From positions 1 to 64,000 of the forward strand of contig NZ_JAHBZY010000001.1 in assembly GCF_019635155.1 (NCBI RefSeq): a stretch of DNA of 64,000 bases, read 5' to 3'. Source of the stretch: Nitrosomonas sp. GTDB lineage: Bacteria > Pseudomonadota > Gammaproteobacteria > Burkholderiales > Nitrosomonadaceae. The notes beneath the pieces were generated by a model, which saw only the letters and a program-made list of their open reading frames with translations, was not told the origin of the DNA and did not search any database. The position numbers and the translations under genes are program-made. The stretch's first letter is position 1. The number at the start of each line of letters is the position of its first letter. This document shows positions 58,006-64,000 of the stretch, piece after piece.

Positions 58006-58197
58006 TTATTTAAAAAAATAGTAATAACTAATTAATAGGTTCAAACTACGGGATAATGTGTAACTTTAATTTAATTTCAAAAAGATAGTGTAAATTTTCC
58101 ACCTGTATGAGCGCTGTATATTCAGTGGGCAAATTGTGGATAAAATTAGAAATAATTTTTATGCCACAGTTATGCACAAGTTATTCAGTGGTTATCA
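58006..58197. other. Probable replication origin (oriC) in the dnaN-dnaA spacer
   Basis: A 192-base AT-rich spacer. It has a perfect DnaA box TTATCCACA on the minus strand (58135-58143), a second, TTATGCACA, on the plus strand (58170-58178), and a one-mismatch box TTTTCCACC (58095-58103). AT-rich stretches flank them at 58006-58040 and 58144-58160. The usual place upstream of dnaA is closed, because panC ends only 27 bases before dnaA. Function is inferred from motif density. Confidence 0.65.
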
Positions 58198-59574
58198 TCA
58201 ACCTCTTAAAATTAGAATTAAAGCATTAAAATCGCGGTTAACAATTGGATCGGAAACACGTAGTTCGTTAATTTTACGATAACCGTGCAGTACTGTCGTA
58301 TGATCCCGTCCGCCGAATGCTTCGCCGATGTCCGGCAAGCTCAGTGATGTTAATTCCTTTGCGATTGCCATTGCCATTTGTCTAGGTCTGGCAACGACGC
58401 GGGAGCGTTTTTTCGAATACATTTCAGAAACTTTGATTTTGTAATAATCGGCGACGGTTTTCTGAATGTTTTCAATTGAAATCTGGCGGCTTTGAACGGC
58501 GAGAAGATCTTTGAGTGCTTCTTTCGCCAAATCCAGCGTGATTTCCTGATTAATGAAGCGGGAAAAAGCCATGACCCGCTTGAGCGCGCCTTCCAACTCC
58601 CGGACGTTGGAACGAATGTGCTTGGCGATGAAAAATGCAACATTTTCATCCAGATTGATTTTTTCCAATTCGGCTTTTTTCAATAGAATCGCAACCCGCA
58701 TTTCCAATTCCGGCGGTTCAACGGCGACGGTCAAGCCCCAACCGAAACGCGACACCAGCCGTTCTTCCAGTCCGGTGATTTCTTTGGGATACGTATCGCA
58801 GGTAATAATGACCTGTTTATGGGTTTCGATAAGGGTATTGAACGCGTAGAAAAATTCCTCCTGGGTGCGGTTTTTGCCGCCGAAAAACTGCACATCGTCT
58901 ACCAGCAAAAGGTCCAAAGAGTGGTAGTAGAGCTTGAATTTGTCGAATGCTTTGTGCTGATAGGCGTTTACCACGTCGGAGACGTATTTCTCCGCGTGCA
59001 CATAACGAATTTTTGCGCTTTTATCGTTTTCGTACACGTAATTTCCAATGGCCTGGATCAGATGGGTTTTTCCTAATCCGACTCCGCCATAAATAAACAG
59101 CGGGTTGTATGCGATTCCGGGTGATTCTGCAACTTGGATAGCACCCGCCCTGGCCAATTGATTCGCTTTTCCGGTAACGAAATTATCAAACGTAAATTGC
59201 GGATTCAGACCATTCGGATCTTTTTTGGGGGGATGGTGAATCGCTTTGGGTATTGGTACGGTTTCATGTTGTGGATCCGGAAGATCCGTTTCGGTTTGAT
59301 CAGTTTTGGTTTCTACATGGTCGGCGAGTTTCAAAAGAAACTGAATTTTTTTGTCGAAGTACGACAGCGCCATCTTTTCGATGTGCGTAATGAAATTGTC
59401 TTTGACCCATTGCGATACAAAACGATTTGGTGCGATCAGTATGACTTCATTATCGTTATCCAAGGCGGAATCGATCTGCAGCGGTTTGATCCAGGTATTA
59501 AACTGTTGCGCATTGAGTTCTCTTCTGAAGTGGTCTAAGCAGGATAACCAGAAAGTGTTCAGTGATTGCGTCAT
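58198..59574 (-). CDS. dnaA: Chromosomal replication initiator DnaA
   Basis: A 458-residue AAA+ initiator. The N-terminal DnaB-interacting domain is followed by a variable linker at about 85-120. The Walker [10 protein letters not shown] is at 163-171 and [10 protein letters not shown] is motif B. The C-terminal DNA-binding domain has [21 protein letters not shown], the signature that reads DnaA boxes. It follows panC by 27 bases, an uncommon context, and precedes the spacer with DnaA boxes and dnaN. Confidence 0.98.
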   Translation of the reverse strand: MTQSLNTFWLSCLDHFRRELNAQQFNTWIKPLQIDSALDNDNEVILIAPNRFVSQWVKDNFITHIEKMALSYFDKKIQFLLKLADHVETKTDQTETDLPDPQHETVPIPKAIHHPPKKDPNGLNPQFTFDNFVTGKANQLARAGAIQVAESPGIAYNPLFIYGGVGLGKTHLIQAIGNYVYENDKSAKIRYVHAEKYVSDVVNAYQHKAFDKFKLYYHSLDLLLVDDVQFFGGKNRTQEEFFYAFNTLIETHKQVIITCDTYPKEITGLEERLVSRFGWGLTVAVEPPELEMRVAILLKKAELEKINLDENVAFFIAKHIRSNVRELEGALKRVMAFSRFINQEITLDLAKEALKDLLAVQSRQISIENIQKTVADYYKIKVSEMYSKKRSRVVARPRQMAMAIAKELTSLSLPDIGEAFGGRDHTTVLHGYRKINELRVSDPIVNRDFNALILILRG

Positions 59575-59601
59575 TTTTTGATCTTTATCTGTCTGGCTGA
59601 G

Positions 59602-60432
59602 TTAAGAGGTAATTTCCAGGTTATCGATCAACCGCGTGCTATTGAGCCGAGCGGCGCCTAAAACCACTAAATTCCTATCCTGCTCGCTGGCCGGCATCAG
59701 TGAACTACGATTGTGAATACTGATGTAATCGACTTTCCAGCCATGCTGAACAAGATGGTTGATTGCATTGCCTTCTAAAGCTTTAAAGTCTTTACAGCCG
59801 GCAATGACTTTTTGTTTGATCTGTAACAGTGTTTGATAAAGCTGACGCGCTTCTAATCGTTGCGTTGCGTCCAGATATTGGTTGCGAGAGCTTAAAGCCA
59901 ATCCATCTTCAGCCCGTACGGTTTCGCCAGCAACGATTTCAATGGGAATGTTTAATTGTTTAACCATTTCACGCACGATATGCAACTGCTGATAATCCTT
60001 TTTGCCGAATACCGCCAGGTCAGGTTGGATAATATTGAATAGTTTCAATACAATAGTCGCTACACCACGGAAAAATCCCGGTCGAAATTTTCCTTCCAGG
60101 ATATCTGCCACAGGTGGTAATGCTAACAAGAATTCTTGTGTCGTTGGGAAAAGAATTTTCTCATTGGGTGCAAAAACAGTCTTGACATTTACTGCGGACA
60201 GCAACCTGCAATCATCTTCGAACGTACGCGGATAACAGTCGAAATCTTCGTGCGGTAAAAACTGCAAGCGATTGACGAAAATACTGACAACCACATGATT
60301 GCATCGTTTTTTTGCTTCATGAATCAGAGACATGTGACCTTCGTGGAGATTGCCCATGGTCGGAACAAAGGCGATTTGAGGTTCATCCCGCAAGTGATGG
60401 CGTAATTCTGTAATCCCGGTAATTATTTTCAC
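59602..60432 (-). CDS. panC: Pantothenate synthetase PanC
   Basis: A 276-residue enzyme joining pantoate and beta-alanine with ATP in pantothenate (CoA) synthesis. The nucleotide motif HEGH is at residues 30-33 in PTMGNLHEGHMSLI, FGKKDYQQL is the second, and LALSSRNQYLDATQR is the third. It follows panB by 13 bases in the pcnB-folK-panB-panC run and ends 27 bases before dnaA. Confidence 0.97.
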   Translation of the reverse strand: MKIITGITELRHHLRDEPQIAFVPTMGNLHEGHMSLIHEAKKRCNHVVVSIFVNRLQFLPHEDFDCYPRTFEDDCRLLSAVNVKTVFAPNEKILFPTTQEFLLALPPVADILEGKFRPGFFRGVATIVLKLFNIIQPDLAVFGKKDYQQLHIVREMVKQLNIPIEIVAGETVRAEDGLALSSRNQYLDATQRLEARQLYQTLLQIKQKVIAGCKDFKALEGNAINHLVQHGWKVDYISIHNRSSLMPASEQDRNLVVLGAARLNSTRLIDNLEITS

Positions 60433-60445
60433 GACGGCTTATCGA

Positions 60446-61237
60446 TCAGAATTGGTGCTCTTTACCGGGAAATTGCCCGGTTTTGACAGTATTGACGTAA
60501 TGGGAGATTGCTTCTTGGATACTATTGGAATTCGCCATGAAATCTTTGACAAAGCGAGGTTTTTTACCTTGCGATATACCCAGCATATCGTGCAAAACTA
60601 AAACCTGGCCGGCGCAATCGGGTCCGGCGCCGATACCGATGGTCGGTATGGCTAAGGACTGTGTGATTTTCTTGGCCAGTTTGGCCGGTATCATCTCCAG
60701 CACCAACAGGCTGGCGCCGGATTTTTCCAAGGCTTTGGCATCATCCGATAATTGCTTGGCGGCTTTGTCGTTATTGCCTTGCAGTTTATAACCGCCGAGC
60801 TGGTGAATCGATTGCGGTGTTAAGCCGATATGCGCGCAAACCGGAATACCGCGTTGCGCCAGGAAACGGACGGTATCAGCCATGAGATGGCCACCTTCTA
60901 TTTTGACCATCTGAGCGCCTGCGGCTATAAGTGCCGCCGCATTTTCAAAAGCCTGTTCGGGCGATTTTTGGTAACTGCCAAACGGCATGTCGGCGATAAT
61001 GAAGGCATTGCTGGCACCTTGGGCTACGCAGCGCGTGTGATAAATCATATCCCTGAGCGTAACGGCTAAAGTCGTGGTATTGCCGTGCAATACATTACCG
61101 AGGGAGTCGCCGACCAGGAGCGCATCCACGCCCGCGGACTCCAGCACCGCAGCAAATGTTGCGTCGTAGCAAGTCAGTATGGCGATTTTCTCATGGCTTT
61201 CCGCCATTTTTTGTAACGTACTCAATGACATTTTCAT
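60446..61237 (-). CDS. panB: Ketopantoate hydroxymethyltransferase PanB
   Basis: A 263-residue TIM-barrel enzyme making ketopantoate from ketoisovalerate with methylene-tetrahydrofolate. Signatures are LTCYDATFAAVLESAGVDAL, LVGDSLGNVLHG and IADMPFGSYQKSPEQAF, with VKIEGGHLMADTV later. The start overlaps the folK stop (ATGA). Next gene is panC, as is common. Confidence 0.97.
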   Translation of the reverse strand: MKMSLSTLQKMAESHEKIAILTCYDATFAAVLESAGVDALLVGDSLGNVLHGNTTTLAVTLRDMIYHTRCVAQGASNAFIIADMPFGSYQKSPEQAFENAAALIAAGAQMVKIEGGHLMADTVRFLAQRGIPVCAHIGLTPQSIHQLGGYKLQGNNDKAAKQLSDDAKALEKSGASLLVLEMIPAKLAKKITQSLAIPTIGIGAGPDCAGQVLVLHDMLGISQGKKPRFVKDFMANSNSIQEAISHYVNTVKTGQFPGKEHQF

Positions 61238-61728
61238 GATTCAATTCGTTTGAGCTGTTGATCCTGGCACAGCAGTAATAATTGTTGAACGTGGCCATAT
61301 CCCGGAATATGACAATCCGGCGCAATTTCAAACAGCGGCATCAACACAAAGGCGCGTTGTGTCATGCGCGGATGGGGGATGGTCAGATGCGCATCCTGGT
61401 ATCGCAAGGCATCGTACAATAACACGTCGAGATCAAGCGTTCGCGGCGCGTTGAGCGATTCCCGCACGCGTCCGTGCCGTTGCTCGATGGCCAGCAAGGC
61501 TTGCAGTAATTGCGATGGTGTCAGCCGGGTTTCAATCAAGGCGACGGCGTTGATGAAATCAGGTTGATCCAGCCGCCCGACCGGTGCGCTTTGATACAGC
61601 GACGAGCGGCTTAGCAAATGCGTCTGCGGTAATTGTTCCAGTTCGCTGAAAGCGCGTTGCAGTTGCGAAATGGGGTTTTCCAAGTTACTGCCTAGCGCGA
61701 TAAATGCTTGAGCGGTTTTAGTATTCAT
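61234..61728 (-). CDS. folK: 2-amino-4-hydroxy-6-hydroxymethyldihydropteridine pyrophosphokinase FolK
   Basis: A 164-residue HPPK enzyme of folate synthesis. The starting FIALGSNLENPISQLQRAF, the central VALIETRLTPSQLLQALLAI and the ATP-site stretch LDLDVLLYDALRYQDA and IPHPRMTQRAFVLMPL are all present. It starts 9 bases after pcnB and overlaps panB (ATGA). Confidence 0.96.
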   Translation of the reverse strand: MNTKTAQAFIALGSNLENPISQLQRAFSELEQLPQTHLLSRSSLYQSAPVGRLDQPDFINAVALIETRLTPSQLLQALLAIEQRHGRVRESLNAPRTLDLDVLLYDALRYQDAHLTIPHPRMTQRAFVLMPLFEIAPDCHIPGYGHVQQLLLLCQDQQLKRIES

Positions 61729-61737
61729 TAAAACGGA

Positions 61738-63120
61738 TTAATGGGTTTCTTGTTTCATGGTTTCTGCGGTTGCGTGACTAACCGATGCGGTATTTTTACG
61801 GCTGCGCCGTCTTCTTTTCTTCTTGCCGGTAGACGGCGCGGAGAGCATTTTTTCACGAGCGTCGGGATCCGACACGATAAATTTTTTCCACCAATGACCA
61901 ACTTCTATATCCAATTCCCCGCTTTCGCAGCGTAACTGCAAGAAATCGTAGGCGGCGCGGAAACGGGGGTGTGTCAGCAACCGGAAAGGTTTGCGGCCGA
62001 TACGCGCTTCAAAACGCGGTTGCATGGCCCAAATTTCCTGTATCACGGCATCGAAGCGCCGGGGTATCGCAAGATTTTTGTGCTGCTGTGTCAAGACCTG
62101 GTCCATTGCCTTGAATAAAGCCGGCATGGGTCTTTCTCCGGCGGATTGGAGTGAATTCCAGCAAGACAGCACTTCATGCCACAATAGCGTGGCAAACAGG
62201 AAACCCGGCGATACCGTTTTGTCTTGCCGGATCCGGTCATCGGTATTTTTAAGCGCGATAGTGATAAAACGTTCGCCTAATGGCTGCTCCAAGATGACGT
62301 CCAGCATTGGCAACAAACCGTGATGCAGGCCGCGGGCGCGTAATTCGACCAAGCAAGACAGCGCGTGGCCGGACAATAGCAGCTTCAGCATTTCGTCAAA
62401 TAGGCGTGATGGCGGCACGTTTTGCAATAACGGCGCAAGATCGCCGATCGGTTTTGCGGTTTCTGTTTCGATTTGCAACCCGAGCTTTGCCGCTAGGCGC
62501 ACCGCGCGTAATAAACGCACCGGGTCTTCGCGGTAACGTTGCTCCGGCTCACCGATAATGCGCATCTCTTTGGCGTTGATGTCTTCAAAACCGTTGAGGT
62601 AATCGATAATTTCCTCTTTGATGGGATCGAAATACAGCGCGTTGATCGTGAAGTCGCGGCGCACCGCATCTTCTTCCTGAGAGCCGAATACGTTGTCGTG
62701 CAATAGCCGGCCATGCTGGTCGGTTAATGGAATTGCGGTTGAATCTTCATCGTCCGAAGAAGGTCCGCGAAAAGTTGAGACTTCGATGGTTTCCGCGCCG
62801 CACATGACATGAACCAGGCGAAAGCGCCGTCCAATGATGCGTGAGCGGCGAAACAGTTTGTGAACTTCTTCGGGGGTGGCGCTGGTTGCCACATCAAAAT
62901 CTTTCGGGACCAGCCCCAGCAATAGATCGCGCACTGCACCACCGACAATGTACGCTGTATATCCGGCGCCTTGTAATTGCTGGGTGATTTTTAAGGCGCA
63001 AGGACTGATTTGATTGCGCCGGATGCCATGCCGTTTGCTGGAAATAATAGTCAGCTTGGTGGCCGATTTGGGAGTAGAGGTATTACGACCGAATACTTTA
63101 TTGAGTAATTTACGGATCAT
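61738..63120 (-). CDS. pcnB: Poly(A) polymerase I PcnB
   Basis: A 460-residue class II nucleotidyltransferase that adds A tails to RNA and promotes decay. GGAVRD is at 60-65 and the catalytic DFD at 74-76 (KDFDVATSATPEEV). The third Asp lies in RDFTINALYFDP, and the RNA-binding domain follows the REDPVRLLRAVRLAAKLG block. The C-terminus ends in the basic tract KKKRRRRSRKN typical of PcnB as opposed to CCA-adding enzymes. Upstream is the RNase P RNA gene. Confidence 0.96.
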   Translation of the reverse strand: MIRKLLNKVFGRNTSTPKSATKLTIISSKRHGIRRNQISPCALKITQQLQGAGYTAYIVGGAVRDLLLGLVPKDFDVATSATPEEVHKLFRRSRIIGRRFRLVHVMCGAETIEVSTFRGPSSDDEDSTAIPLTDQHGRLLHDNVFGSQEEDAVRRDFTINALYFDPIKEEIIDYLNGFEDINAKEMRIIGEPEQRYREDPVRLLRAVRLAAKLGLQIETETAKPIGDLAPLLQNVPPSRLFDEMLKLLLSGHALSCLVELRARGLHHGLLPMLDVILEQPLGERFITIALKNTDDRIRQDKTVSPGFLFATLLWHEVLSCWNSLQSAGERPMPALFKAMDQVLTQQHKNLAIPRRFDAVIQEIWAMQPRFEARIGRKPFRLLTHPRFRAAYDFLQLRCESGELDIEVGHWWKKFIVSDPDAREKMLSAPSTGKKKRRRRSRKNTASVSHATAETMKQETH

Positions 63121-63171
63121 TGCAATGGTTTAAGGTTTCCGGCGCATTATCCTGGAAAATTAACAATCGGT

Positions 63172-63469
63172 GAAGCCAGCCGGTAAGCCGGATTCTGTCG
63201 TGGACAGTCATTCCTCTAGATGCGCGGTTACCCGCACATTCAAGCAACCCACCCGCAGGCTCCGCGAGCCACATCATCGCCTGCCTATTTGGTCTTGCTC
63301 CGGATGGAGGTTGCCGCGTTTCACCGTAACTGAATACGCTCGTCTCTGTGGCCCTATTCCTCGCCTTGCGGCGGGCGGCTGTTAGCCGCCATCCTGCTCT
63401 ATGGAGTCCGGACTTTCCTCCCCCTCGCGCTCAAAAAGAACGCCAGGCGGCGACTGTCTGGCCAGCTTC
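63172..63469 (-). ncRNA. rnpB: RNase P RNA (class A)
   Basis: On the minus strand the RNA starts GAAGCTGGCCAGACAGTCGC at 63469 and contains the conserved GAGGAAAGTCCGGACTCC block (CR-I) and AGAGCAGGATGGCGGCTAAC. It then has the CR-V-type ACAGAATCCGGCTTACCG near the 3' end, and ends about CGGCTGGCTTC at 63172. The 5' and 3' ends pair. The length, about 298, is a little short for proteobacteria. It lies just upstream of pcnB, on the same strand. Confidence 0.95.
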
Positions 63470-63604
63470 TATAGGTATTTTAGCAATATCCTGTAATAGG
63501 GAAGTAAGTAATTTGAATTTATGAGACTAAGAATGACGAAGATTCTTGCAATTCCCATGAGGGAATTGCAAGATAAAAAACGTCGATTCAATGAAAGAAG
63601 GGCA

Positions 63605-64000
63605 CTAATTTTTAGTATCCGATGTTTCTAGTACCGGAAAGTATTCTGTCATTTCAGTTGTTGTAAGACAGATAATTGGAGGACCAGATATGTTGCGAGG
63701 TTGTAGTAGAGAATTTCCAATTTCCCAAATAAGATCAAACCGGTTACTACTCAGCATTTCATCGAAGGACACCTGCGCCGTCTCCGATTCGGACCGCAAG
63801 CCATAACCGACCCATAATTCTCCGTCACCCACATACGGACTGACATTGATAGGATGGTAGAAGATAGAAGTTGGAGTCACCGGCTGGAGTTGGCCAAGTG
63901 GAATTTGTGCGAAATTATAAAAGAATTCCGGTACTTTTCCTTTTTCCTGCTTGATCCAGCTTACCCCTCCATTATAAAGCCACAAAACATCCGGCTGGCT
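63605..64000 (-). CDS. C-terminal part of an unknown protein, cut by the window edge
   Basis: The frame is open from the window end (64000) to a stop at 63605, at least 131 codons, with no start I can choose; an apparent start at 63985 is a TTG in the middle of the frame. The visible part has LWLYNGGVSWIKQEKGKVPE, YHPINVSPYVGDGELWVGYG and a Thr/Glu-rich end. Several aromatic residues and repeated G-x-L-W suggest a beta-rich extracytoplasmic domain. No family was recognised. The spacer to rnpB (63470-63604) is AT-rich and empty. Confidence 0.55.
   Translation of the reverse strand, partial: SQPDVLWLYNGGVSWIKQEKGKVPEFFYNFAQIPLGQLQPVTPTSIFYHPINVSPYVGDGELWVGYGLRSESETAQVSFDEMLSSNRFDLIWEIGNSLLQPRNISGPPIICLTTTEMTEYFPVLETSDTKN

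Overview
The window looks like an origin-proximal piece of a betaproteobacterial chromosome. It carries dnaA-dnaN-gyrB at one end and mnmG-rsmG-parA-parB with a parS site at the other. Gene order, protein flavour and a fructokinase / sucrose-phosphate synthase / amylosucrase cluster suggest an ammonia oxidiser of the Nitrosomonas group. That assignment is inference; no 16S rRNA gene or ammonia-oxidation gene is present.

Layout, left to right. 1-300: a degenerate copy of a dispersed repeat. 0.3-5.7 kb (minus strand): mnmG, rsmG, parA, parB, a YcaR/Trm112-like protein and an ADP-ribosylglycohydrolase homologue, with parS just upstream of mnmG. 5.8-8.9 kb: a toxin-antitoxin patch with an intact HEPN/MNT pair, ParD with a truncated ParE, HigA with a HigB-like gene broken by an early stop, and two unknown small genes. 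9.1-16.5 kb: a five-gene RND efflux operon ending in a DUF192 protein and a methyltransferase. 16.5-26.9 kb: a 143-bp miniature inverted-repeat element, a MazG-like hydrolase, a SulP transporter, EttA, a methyltransferase, a pseudouridine synthase, a rhodanese, a cupredoxin/DUF411/cytochrome c set and ttcA. 27.0-32.1 kb: the sucrose cluster. 32-40.7 kb: a DUF2784 protein, a BON lipoprotein, cutA-dsbD-tlpA, a second miniature element, an ornithine cyclodeaminase homologue, typA and a beta-propeller protein.

40.7-54.3 kb is a defence island inserted directly downstream of gyrB. In transcription order it holds a SNF2-type helicase, DinD, the two Kiwa genes (kwaA, kwaB), a 31-codon relic of a type III Mod N-terminus, a frameshifted DUF1016 nuclease, a type III Mod gene with four frameshifts, RhuM, an intact type III Res subunit, and a Fic protein with two operator-like palindromes upstream. 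The Res and helicase genes are open while the methyltransferase is not. Either restriction has lost its protective partner or the local sequence has indel errors.

54.4-64 kb (minus strand): gyrB, dnaN, a probable oriC in the dnaN-dnaA spacer, dnaA, panC, panB, folK, pcnB, the RNase P RNA gene, and the end of an unknown gene running off the window. Starts were chosen from ATGA overlaps, visible Shine-Dalgarno sequences and signal peptides. No tRNA, CRISPR array or complete insertion sequence was seen.
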